Positions 1-5,553 of a DNA stretch of 11,903 bases are shown here, in pieces. Made by a program: the position numbers and the translations under genes. Where the stretch lies: NCBI GenBank assembly GCA_045632305.1, contig JAZQWL010000050.1:1-11903 (forward strand), in the 5' to 3' direction. Position 1 is the stretch's first letter, and every line of letters begins with the position of its first letter. The DNA is from SVTX01 sp045632305. GTDB taxonomy: Bacteria > Bacillota > Clostridia > Oscillospirales > CAG-272. Below the pieces are notes generated by a model. The model searched no databases and was not told the origin of the DNA. It saw nothing but the letters and a program-made list of their open reading frames with translations.

Positions 1-29
1 GTGCCTTGGCCGGCTGAAAAAATTCAGTC

Positions 30-41
30 CTGCTTAAGCAG
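30..41. repeat. 12-bp perfect palindrome downstream of the HTH gene
   Basis: CTGCTTAAGCAG is a perfect palindrome 12 bases past the stop of the reverse-strand HTH gene. On that strand it is followed after two bases by CTGAATTTTTTCAG, which is T-rich. It could be a weak intrinsic terminator, but the hairpin is short and has almost no loop, so this is only tentative. Nothing else is seen in bases 1-53. Confidence 0.3.
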
Positions 42-53
42 AATATTTATTTG

Positions 54-869
54 TTAGAACCCTGAAAGTACATAACAATTTTTATAAAATGTAAGAATAT
101 TTTTTTCACATCTTTCGTCAAGTGTTGGAATCTGAAATTCGTCAATCGCTTTTCTTGAAGCGACTTCTATGAGAACAACAGATATAAGATTTTGTATCCT
201 GACGTTTTCATAATGTTCCCTTACATAATTAAATGTCGCTATGCTGTCAGTTATCAAAGTGGTTTTCTTGTTTTTGAATTCTTCGGGTCTTAAATATGCT
301 GCCGCAAAAATTCTTGAGAGCTTGTCCTCTATTCTCTTAATGTTAAGAGGACCATTGTTTGTAAAGTAAACATCAAACTGCCAGGAATCAATGCCATATT
401 CAGCCAAAGCGTCTGTTTCGATTTCAAAATCAGGAATAAACATTGCCGATGATGGGGTTCTGTCATTCTTCGCCTTTACGCTGAAGCCTTCGACTGCAAG
501 TTCGCTGAGAACAATTTCTTTTGCCGTCTTTTCGAAGACCATACCGAATGACGGAGAATCGGGCATTCTTTCTTTACCATTTGACTTTACAAGAAGTCCA
601 TTTGCTTCCTGAAGAAGTGCAAGTGTTACTCCACTGTCAGGAGCGGCATTTTCTGCAATAGCAAGAATCAATGCATCAGACATTGCAGATTTCGACTGAC
701 CATTCAGAAAGCGAGACATTGTAGGAAGACTTGTATTACAAATTTTTGAAAAAGCAGTTGCAGTTCTATTCCCCATTGCCCGTTTTGTGAGTTTAGAAAT
801 CATTTCGTGATTAGGTGGTGTTATTCTTTCGCTTGCTTCGAACTTGAATTCTACCTTTACTCTTGCCAT
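54..869 (-). CDS. Helix-turn-helix protein with an unrecognised C-terminal domain (271 aa)
   Basis: A complete gene on the reverse strand. AAAGGAGGT (875-883) lies five bases before the ATG, which fixes the start, and a good promoter lies at 925-952. Residues about 34-72 look like a helix-turn-helix of the lambda-repressor/XRE kind (TATAFSKICNTSLPTMSRFL), in which an alternation of short helices ends in a recognition-helix-like segment. The remaining ~180 residues form a mixed alpha/beta region with hydrophobic strand-like stretches (WQFDVYF near 163-169, TTLITDS near 203-209, ISVVLIEV near 229-236) and a highly charged linker. This recalls a nuclease-like or ligand-binding fold, but I see no complete catalytic motif and do not recognise the family. 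It has no signal peptide or membrane segment, so it is cytoplasmic. The neighbour is a tRNA gene, whose 3' end faces this gene. A 13-bp inverted repeat over the promoter suggests that the protein regulates itself. The DNA-binding call is fairly safe; the function is unknown. Confidence 0.8.
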   Translation of the reverse strand: MARVKVEFKFEASERITPPNHEMISKLTKRAMGNRTATAFSKICNTSLPTMSRFLNGQSKSAMSDALILAIAENAAPDSGVTLALLQEANGLLVKSNGKERMPDSPSFGMVFEKTAKEIVLSELAVEGFSVKAKNDRTPSSAMFIPDFEIETDALAEYGIDSWQFDVYFTNNGPLNIKRIEDKLSRIFAAAYLRPEEFKNKKTTLITDSIATFNYVREHYENVRIQNLISVVLIEVASRKAIDEFQIPTLDERCEKNILTFYKNCYVLSGF

Positions 870-924
870 TTTCTACCTCCTTTCTTAAAGCGTTTTTTGG
901 TGGTTAGGTTATCCCAGTGATTAT

Positions 925-952
925 ATTATATCATATATTTCAAAAAAGTCAA
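925..952 (-). promoter_or_regulatory. Sigma-A-type promoter of the HTH gene
   Basis: On the reverse strand TTGACT (947-952) and TATAAT (925-930) are 16 bases apart, with AT-rich flanks. The -10 box ends about 55 bases before the ATG. It can serve the 271-aa gene independently of the tRNA promoter upstream. Confidence 0.7.
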
Positions 953-968
953 TAGTTTTTTGAAATAT
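935..968. repeat. 13-bp perfect inverted repeat overlapping the -35 box
   Basis: ATATTTCAAAAAA (935-947) is repeated in inverted form as TTTTTTGAAATAT (956-968) around an eight-base spacer. The left arm's last base and the spacer cover the -35 box at 947-952. The position fits an operator for the adjacent helix-turn-helix protein. The DNA is very AT-rich, so chance or a terminator role for the tRNA transcript remain possible. Confidence 0.55.
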
Positions 969-980
969 TTTTTCAAAAAT

Positions 981-997
981 TTTTATGTCGCACGACA
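981..997 (-). terminator. Possible weak terminator of the tRNA gene
   Basis: TGTCG-CA-CGACA (986-997) can fold into a five-pair hairpin and is followed on the reverse strand by an A/T run (TAAAAATTTTT). It lies 28 bases beyond the tRNA CCA end. The stem is short, so the call is weak. The same TGTCG motif recurs on the other side of the tRNA. Confidence 0.3.
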
Positions 998-1024
998 GTG
1001 ATATGACACGGCACCCTCTCGGGT

Positions 1025-1101
1025 TGGTGGGCCATCAGGGACTCGAACCCCGGACCGACCGGTTATGAGCCGGTAGCTCTAACCAACTGAGCTAATGGCC
1101 C
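1025..1101 (-). tRNA. tRNA with CAT anticodon, probably tRNA-Ile2 (or elongator tRNA-Met)
   Basis: The reverse strand folds into a full cloverleaf. The acceptor stem is GGGCCAT/ATGGCCC, the D arm is GCTC/GAGC, the anticodon arm is ACCGG-CTCATAA-CCGGT, the T arm is CGGGG-TTCGAGT-CCCTG, and A73 and an encoded CCA follow (1025-1027). The anticodon CAT is read as Met, or as Ile when the C is changed to lysidine by TilS. C4-G69 and C5-G68 in the acceptor stem are the pairs known to favour TilS recognition in tRNA-Ile2, and the anticodon arm resembles Bacillus tRNA-Ile2. I therefore favour Ile2 over elongator Met. It is not an initiator, because the first pair G1-C72 is intact and the stem lacks the three G-C pairs. 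A consensus promoter lies 35 bases upstream. Confidence 0.95.
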
Positions 1102-1135
1102 GTGTATTTAGCCGCTTTTTTGTGCGGACTTGATT

Positions 1136-1164
1136 ATTATACTACAATTGAATTATTTTGTCAA
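1136..1164 (-). promoter_or_regulatory. Perfect consensus promoter of the tRNA gene
   Basis: TTGACA (1159-1164) and TATAAT (1136-1141) are separated by exactly 17 bases on the reverse strand. The tRNA starts about 35 bases beyond the -10 box, as expected for a strong, constitutive stable-RNA promoter with a short 5' leader to be processed. Confidence 0.85.
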
Positions 1165-1392
1165 TACTTTTTTAAAAGTTTTTTAGATTTTTTGTCGCGC
1201 ATTTTCGTCTTCGTACGACATTAATTTTTACACGATTCTGTTCGTCGATTCCCTTCATTATATATTTATATAGATATGTCGCACAGAGTCATGCAAAAGA
1301 ATTACCTTATGTCACTTGAAAAATTCTCGTTTCACTCGACGTACTTCCCGCTTTTTGGCGTACTTGCTTTGATAATATAAAAGCACCAAATG
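1165..1392. other. Non-coding stretch with repeated TGTCGC/CGTAC motifs
   Basis: This gap between the tRNA promoter and the lipoprotein gene has no convincing gene. It has repeated short GC-richer words in AT-rich DNA: TGTCGCGC (1193-1200), CGTACGACA (1212-1220, an inverted partner), TGTCGCAC (1277-1284), and CGTACTT twice (1340-1346 and 1359-1365). Another TGTCGCAC lies beyond the tRNA at 986. It may be a decayed lineage-specific intergenic repeat. Near its end, GATAATATAA (1371-1380) could supply a -10 element for the lipoprotein gene, but I see no matching -35 box. Confidence 0.4.
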
Positions 1393-1406
1393 AAAGGAGC
1401 AAAAAA

Positions 1407-2093
1407 ATGAAAACACTGAAGCTACTCATCACCCCGATTCTGGTCTCTCTTATTCTTTCCTCGTGCGCCGCGGACAAAACGGAAGCGCCTACTCAAAGCC
1501 CACAAGAGTCGAACGATCAAACGCAGATCGTTCAATTTTACAAGGATTCCGTAACGAAGCTTGAAGGCGAGCTTGCCACTCTCAAGGAAGAGACGTACAT
1601 AATGTCTACGACATACGAACTAAAGATTCGTGAGCTTGAAGAATACATTTCTTCACTTAAGACGGAGGAAAACACTCCTACTCCTCCAAATGACACCTTA
1701 CCAAATCAAAATATTGTGCTTGAAAACCAACAGTCACGTTTTGAATACTCGCTGACCGACTCGGGCGCAGTGATTACGAAATATATCGGATCTGCGGAAA
1801 CGGTTGACGTTCCATCGTCGATCGAAGGCCGTCCCGTCACAAAAATTCTCGAATACGCCTTCTCGGAAACAAAGGTTAAAAGTGTTGTACTACCCGAGGG
1901 TCTTTGCGAGATTGATTGGTTTGCATTTTACAAATGCCCCTTCCTTGAAAAAATATACGTACCTTCAACGGTCGTAAGCATCGGATACGGGGCGTTTGAC
2001 TACTGCTCAAAATCCCTCACTTTTTATTGCAACAAGGATTCGTACGCAGAAAAATATGCAGCGAGTTTTGGTATACCATACGAATTGAAATAA
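1407..2093 (+). CDS. Putative lipoprotein with BspA-like leucine-rich repeats (LRR_5), 228 aa
   Basis: AAAGGAG (1393-1399) seven bases before the ATG sets the start. The product has a type II signal peptide: a short basic N-terminus, a hydrophobic core and the lipobox LSSC with the lipid-modified cysteine at residue 20. It should therefore be anchored to the outer face of the membrane. Residues about 40-90 are rich in charged residues with heptad-like spacing and probably form a coiled coil (KLEGELATLK, IRELEEYISS), followed by a Thr/Pro/Asn linker to ~110. Residues ~120-215 hold two to three LRR_5 units with the typical pattern of V-x-V/I-P-S, I-x-x-x-A-F and L-x-x-I-x-V-P (VDVPSSIEGRPVTKILEYAF, IYVPSTVVSIGYGAF). 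The family is often involved in binding or adhesion in gut bacteria, but the ligand here is unknown. It is much shorter than typical BspA proteins. It appears to be a single-gene unit with no obvious partner. Confidence 0.85.
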   Translation: MKTLKLLITPILVSLILSSCAADKTEAPTQSPQESNDQTQIVQFYKDSVTKLEGELATLKEETYIMSTTYELKIRELEEYISSLKTEENTPTPPNDTLPNQNIVLENQQSRFEYSLTDSGAVITKYIGSAETVDVPSSIEGRPVTKILEYAFSETKVKSVVLPEGLCEIDWFAFYKCPFLEKIYVPSTVVSIGYGAFDYCSKSLTFYCNKDSYAEKYAASFGIPYELK

Positions 2094-2121
2094 AAAATAT
2101 GCCCCCAAAATTCAACCACAT

Positions 2122-2138
2122 CAACCAATGGTTGTTTT
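2122..2138 (+). terminator. Weak terminator after the lipoprotein gene
   Basis: CAACC-AAT-GGTTG is followed directly by TTTT. The stem is only five pairs and the T run is short, so termination may be partial. It lies 29 bases past the lipoprotein stop and ahead of the next promoter. Confidence 0.4.
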
Positions 2139-2156
2139 AACTAAAAAATCAAGTTA

Positions 2157-2185
2157 TTGATTGATACGCTTCATTCTGATATAAT
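2157..2185 (+). promoter_or_regulatory. Promoter of the XRE/TPR regulator gene
   Basis: TTGATT (2157-2162) and TATAAT (2180-2185) are separated by 17 bases. The -10 box lies 42 bases before the ATG. It is embedded in an inverted repeat described separately. Confidence 0.75.
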
Positions 2186-2203
2186 ATAAACAGTGAAGCG
2201 CAT
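2164..2203. promoter_or_regulatory. Candidate operator: inverted repeat flanking the -10 box
   Basis: ATACGCTTCA (2164-2173) and TGAAGCGCAT (2194-2203) are inverted copies with one mismatch in ten, placed symmetrically around the TATAAT box. The arms are richer in G and C than the flanks, so the match is less likely to be an AT-rich accident. A dimeric XRE protein bound here would block RNA polymerase, which points to autoregulation by the next gene. Confidence 0.6.
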
Positions 2204-2227
2204 CACAATATTTTTTGGAGGCATAAT

Positions 2228-3226
2228 ATGACAAATATAAATATTGGAAACAAGATTCGTGAGTTAAGAAAAAAGAAAGGCATTACTCAAGAGATGCTTG
2301 CGTCCGTGCTTTTAGTCTCTCCGCAAGCAATTAGCAAATGGGAAAGCGGGATCTCTTATCCGGACATTGGAATAATTCCTACTATTGCAAGCTATTTTGA
2401 GGTTTCGCTTGATATTTTATTTGATTACGACATTCGTGAAATGAAAAAGAAAATCAAAAATATAATAACCGATGCACAAGAATACTTTTTTGATAACACA
2501 GAAAAATACATCGAAACTATCAAGCAAGCAATCTTAGAATACCCTGACAACGAAGCACTTCTTTACGCCTTGCTCGATGCTTATGAATACAAGCTTCGTA
2601 CATTCAACGATATATCCCGCCTTGAGGAAATGATTACGCTAGCAGAAAAAATAATTGCCGAAACCAATGATTTCATAAAAATTTGCAAAACCAAGGATAT
2701 TTTAGCGGCAGCATTATTAAAAAAGGGGGACTACACCAAAGCTCGTAGCACCCTCGAATCGCTTCCTTGCGAATTTAATATTCGCCATGCTGCCTTTGCT
2801 TTCCGTTTGTCAGGCGATGATAAAAAAATCGGTGCTATCGCATCAAAAAATCACCATATTCAAGGATTGTATATTGCTTGTCTTGAAGAGGGCGACTCTC
2901 GCTTTAGTCAAGAGGATATAGACGAAGCTATGCTCTGCTACGAAAAAGGTCTTCTCGTTCTTACAAGCTTCTTAATAAAAAACTACAAAACGCCCGCAGA
3001 TCAATATCTCTGGGACGGCATGCAAACATTTCACTGGATTTTCCATCAGAGAATCGCGGCATGCTACAAAAAGCTTGGCAAAAAATCCGAATGCGATCAG
3101 CAAATTAAAGCGGCAAAAGAAATCGTACGATCTGCATGGAAAGATTTCGACGAAAACAAGGAGCAAATCATGCTACCGTTCAATCAATATCTTTGCGACT
3201 TTGATCTTAGCGAATACACAATATAA
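2228..3226 (+). CDS. XRE-family transcriptional regulator with TPR-like C-terminal domain (332 aa)
   Basis: GGAGG (2217-2221) six bases before the ATG supports the start. Residues ~6-60 are a classical HTH_3/Cro-C1 domain: IRELRKKKGITQEMLA, then the recognition helix SPQAISKWESG and the YPDIGIIPTIASYFEVSLD tail typical of clostridial XRE proteins. Residues ~70-330 are all-helical with paired amphipathic helices (ILEYPDNEALLYALLDAYEY, AALLKKGDYTKARSTLESLP, CYEKGLLVLTSFLI, AACYKKLGKKSECDQQI) that resemble tetratricopeptide repeats. Such C-termini often sense a peptide or a protein partner, but the signal here is unknown. It has no membrane segment and is cytoplasmic. It is transcribed alone between its own promoter and a strong terminator. 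The inverted repeat over its promoter suggests negative autoregulation. The regulator family is certain; its other targets are not visible. Confidence 0.92.
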   Translation: MTNINIGNKIRELRKKKGITQEMLASVLLVSPQAISKWESGISYPDIGIIPTIASYFEVSLDILFDYDIREMKKKIKNIITDAQEYFFDNTEKYIETIKQAILEYPDNEALLYALLDAYEYKLRTFNDISRLEEMITLAEKIIAETNDFIKICKTKDILAAALLKKGDYTKARSTLESLPCEFNIRHAAFAFRLSGDDKKIGAIASKNHHIQGLYIACLEEGDSRFSQEDIDEAMLCYEKGLLVLTSFLIKNYKTPADQYLWDGMQTFHWIFHQRIAACYKKLGKKSECDQQIKAAKEIVRSAWKDFDENKEQIMLPFNQYLCDFDLSEYTI

Positions 3227-3227
3227 G

Positions 3228-3263
3228 AAAATGCGGAGAAGAAAATCTTCTCCGCATTTTTTT
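3228..3263. terminator. Strong bidirectional intrinsic terminator
   Basis: A perfect 15-pair stem (3228-3242 with 3246-3260) around an AAA loop has a GC-rich core (GCGGAGAAG), with A residues on the left and T residues on the right. It therefore works in both directions, for the regulator ending at 3226 and for the convergent GH36-like gene ending at 3262. Confidence 0.93.
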
Positions 3264-4875
3264 ATAGCTTAATAAAATAATTCTTATCATCGAGCTTATA
3301 AGCAACGATATGCTTGCCCGACGCCTTTCTCACACGAACACCGCTTGCCTCGGAAAGCATGCACATTTTTCTGAACTTGCGCTTCTGTTTCTGATCGTAA
3401 ACGGTAACATCATCCGTCGTATAGAGAACCGACGAGAAGAGTCCGGCTACGGAGCAGAAAAGATTCTGCTCGGCGGAATTAAGATTTCCATCGCGGAATT
3501 TCTCTTTTTCCATAAGAGAGAACGGGCACGTTGCATTCAAGAATGCTCGACGGCTGAGCTGTCGGCGGAACACAAGATCCGAGGTCGCATTATTAACTGA
3601 AGGACTCTCGCGGAATCTCTTGCTTCTGATATATACGGGAAGATTGTCGGTTACCGTATCACAGGTTACGGAGCAATAGTCGACCTTGCCAAACGCGGAC
3701 ATAAGCGGAACGTTATCCGCAAATATCAGCTTACCGCCACAGCATTCACGAAGGAAGGATATCGCGTCGTACATAAGCTGACCGCGATTCTTTCCCTTTC
3801 TCGGTATCATAGCGGCAGCATACAGATTATTGAGCTTTACAAGGTCAAAGCCCCACATGAACAAAATAGTATGCAAGCTCTCTCGTACGTATTCACGAAC
3901 CTCGGGATTCAGCATATCAAGAACGTAAAGATTCTTCTTGATCTTAACGTATCTTCCGTCCTCGGAACGCAAAATCCAATCACCGTGCGTTTCGGCAATT
4001 TTAGATTTTTCATCAACTGTAAACGGAGACAGAGTAATGCCCGCGATAAGACCGGAGTCATGCATTTCATTCACGACACCCTTAAATCCGATGGGGAATT
4101 TTCTTGTGTCATACTTAAGCCAGTCTCCGCCCATGCAATATCTTTCGTCAACGAGGAAGAAGTTTGCCTTTACAGGAAATCTCTTCATGTCGCCGATCTT
4201 CTTATAAATAACGTCCTCACTGATCACGTCAAGCCCGGCCGTGCTATAGCCGATAAGCTTTTCCGCAGGAACAGTATCGCTTTCCTCAAGGCACTTGAAC
4301 CAAAGGTCAAAGACGTCCTCTTCTTTGCCCTCCGCATAAAAAAGCGAGATCGCAGGAGCGTCGGTGAATTTATCCATACCCTCCACGTCCTTGGAAACGC
4401 GAAGAGTGCTGCTCCACGCGTCAAATCTGAATACCGTGTAGCCGTTACTCTCATCCAGAGAAGCAAAAAGCTTAATATTATTACCGTGCTTGAAGTAACA
4501 GTATGAAAAGCCGTGCATAAATCCGGGCTTATTCTTATAAGGAACGAAAGCGTAATCACCGCCAGAAAAAGCAGCATATTTATCCTTAACAAAATCCGAA
4601 ACGGACTGCATGCCGCTCATCTTACCCGCAACGTTCATCTCGCGGCTTTCCGTAGCGGACTGGAAGCCGTTCATAAATACGGAATCCTTAACGCCGGGTT
4701 GAAGCGTAACCTTGATCGCGACACCCGCGGGCTTATAATCAGAATCAACATACAATCTGTATGTATCAGAACCAAATTCCTCACGATACGTCGCGTAATT
4801 ACCCTTAGCGGGGGAATCGGCAACCACGCCGTCGGGTGTGTAAAACGCCGCGGCAGACTTCAATTTAATATCCAT
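3262..4875 (-). CDS. GH36-like (melibiase/alpha-galactosidase family) protein lacking the catalytic nucleophile, 537 aa
   Basis: The central part matches the TIM-barrel signature of glycoside hydrolase family 36: GDWLKYDTRKFPIGF, then GLIAGITLSPF (usual GIWLAPF), HGDWIL, DMLNPEVREYV, and LVKLNNLYAAAM (usual VKLDFLYAA), followed by an acid/base-region segment (KVDYCSVTCDTVTD). The family hydrolyses alpha-galactosides and related sugars through an Asp nucleophile in the K-x-D motif. Here the codon is AAT, so the residue is Asn349 (codon at 3829-3831). Other usual motif residues are also changed (W to T in GITLSPF, R to S before the presumed acid/base Asp406). It may be a non-catalytic sugar-binding protein or have an altered activity. 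No signal peptide is seen, so it is probably cytoplasmic. I chose the ATG at 4875: AAAGGA lies 11 bases upstream, and a promoter at 4946-4974 lies inside the longer frame, which starts at 4995 without an SD. It is shorter than common GH36 enzymes (~700 aa). Confidence 0.8.
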   Translation of the reverse strand: MDIKLKSAAAFYTPDGVVADSPAKGNYATYREEFGSDTYRLYVDSDYKPAGVAIKVTLQPGVKDSVFMNGFQSATESREMNVAGKMSGMQSVSDFVKDKYAAFSGGDYAFVPYKNKPGFMHGFSYCYFKHGNNIKLFASLDESNGYTVFRFDAWSSTLRVSKDVEGMDKFTDAPAISLFYAEGKEEDVFDLWFKCLEESDTVPAEKLIGYSTAGLDVISEDVIYKKIGDMKRFPVKANFFLVDERYCMGGDWLKYDTRKFPIGFKGVVNEMHDSGLIAGITLSPFTVDEKSKIAETHGDWILRSEDGRYVKIKKNLYVLDMLNPEVREYVRESLHTILFMWGFDLVKLNNLYAAAMIPRKGKNRGQLMYDAISFLRECCGGKLIFADNVPLMSAFGKVDYCSVTCDTVTDNLPVYIRSKRFRESPSVNNATSDLVFRRQLSRRAFLNATCPFSLMEKEKFRDGNLNSAEQNLFCSVAGLFSSVLYTTDDVTVYDQKQKRKFRKMCMLSEASGVRVRKASGKHIVAYKLDDKNYFIKL

Positions 4876-4909
4876 TACCGTACGAATCCTTTCATAAAGC
4901 TGATTTTGC

Positions 4910-4925
4910 GCGAGTATTATCTCGC
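4910..4925. promoter_or_regulatory. Inverted repeat in the leader of the GH36-like gene
   Basis: GCGAG-TATTAT-CTCGC lies between the promoter -10 box and the start codon, roughly 20 bases past the expected transcription start. It extends to eight pairs (outer TTT/AAA) if two bases bulge out. The location fits a sugar-responsive repressor operator or a leader hairpin. The repressor is not identifiable. Confidence 0.4.
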
Positions 4926-4945
4926 AAATGCATACATCTATATTT

Positions 4946-4974
4946 ATATTAACATATTTTTCACATAAATGCAA
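4946..4974 (-). promoter_or_regulatory. Promoter of the GH36-like gene
   Basis: On the reverse strand TTGCAT (4969-4974) and TAATAT (4946-4951) are spaced by 17 bases. The -10 box is 70 bases before the preferred ATG at 4875. It diverges from the secG promoter, leaving about 90 AT-rich bases between the two -35 boxes. Confidence 0.65.
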
Positions 4975-5065
4975 GTCTTTTTTATATGCTTTCATTAATT
5001 ATTTGAATTTCAAAGCCGACAATAAACGATTTCAAATATTTTTTCATTTTTTTGCAAATTTACTA

Positions 5066-5094
5066 TTGCATTTTTGGAAATTGTGTGTTATAAT
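5066..5094 (+). promoter_or_regulatory. Promoter of secG
   Basis: TTGCAT (5066-5071) and TATAAT (5089-5094) are separated by 17 bases, 65 bases before the secG start. The -10 box is perfect. Confidence 0.75.
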
Positions 5095-5159
5095 ATCATT
5101 TGTCTATGTATTATTGTAATTTTTAACATTTATTTGACTAACAAAAGGAGGGTTAAAAA

Positions 5160-5402
5160 ATGGAAATTGCTATTGCTATCGCATTGCTCGTACTTTCAGT
5201 TGCTCTCACAGCACTCGTTGTTATGCAGTCCGGCAAGGATAAGAGTCTCTCCGGCAGTATCTCCGGCGCGGCAGAAACATTTTTCGGTAAATCCGGTTCC
5301 GCTTCTTCCGATAAGAAGCTCTCTGTGATCACTACTGTTGTTGCTATCGTATTTGCAGTATTGGTATTGGTTGCATATCTTATTCTTCCCGTATTTGCTT
5401 AA
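5160..5402 (+). CDS. secG: Preprotein translocase subunit SecG (80 aa)
   Basis: AAAGGAGG (5144-5151) eight bases before the ATG fixes the start. The product has the standard SecG layout. A first membrane helix spans residues ~2-22, and a short cytoplasmic loop carries the conserved MQSGKDKSLSGSISGAAETF block (compare the usual MQ-SG-K-GLSG-I-GGAE-FFG). A serine- and lysine-rich stretch and a second membrane helix (~54-78) follow. SecG is the small subunit of the SecYEG channel; it assists SecA-driven export of proteins across the cytoplasmic membrane and is not always essential. The length is normal. In many Firmicutes secG precedes rnr and smpB, but those genes are absent here. A promoter before it and a terminator after it make it a single-gene unit. 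The identification is firm. Confidence 0.95.
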   Translation: MEIAIAIALLVLSVALTALVVMQSGKDKSLSGSISGAAETFFGKSGSASSDKKLSVITTVVAIVFAVLVLVAYLILPVFA

Positions 5403-5430
5403 TTTTAAAATTAAAGTACAAACGAATATA

Positions 5431-5477
5431 AAAGCTCACTTTCAGGTATAAATTTCCGAAGGTGAGTTTTTATTTTT
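5431..5477 (+). terminator. Intrinsic terminator of secG
   Basis: CTCACTTTC (5435-5443) pairs with GAAGGTGAG (5458-5466) with one G-T pair, and TTTTTATTTTT follows. It lies about 30 bases past the secG stop and isolates it from the carboxypeptidase gene. Confidence 0.85.
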
Positions 5478-5490
5478 CCTTCTCTTTGCC

Positions 5491-5519
5491 TTGACAAACA
5501 ACCTGCGATATGTTAAAAT
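5491..5519 (+). promoter_or_regulatory. Promoter of the D,D-carboxypeptidase gene
   Basis: A perfect TTGACA (5491-5496) and TAAAAT (5514-5519) are separated by 17 bases, 34 bases before the start codon. The gene is therefore independent of secG. Confidence 0.8.
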
Positions 5520-5553
5520 TACTTATATATTTGATATAAAAGGAAAAATATAA

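Noticed and set aside
1..1101. An integrated element at the tRNA with attL/attR repeats
   Set aside because: No second copy of the tRNA 3' end and no integrase gene are found in the window. An element extending beyond base 1 cannot be excluded.
3871..4506. A 211-codon forward frame inside the GH36-like gene
   Set aside because: There is no SD or promoter, and the reverse-strand frame has clear family motifs through the same bases.
4876..4995. A 40-residue N-terminal extension of the GH36-like protein
   Set aside because: No ribosome binding site precedes the ATG at 4995, and the best promoter (4946-4974) lies inside this stretch.
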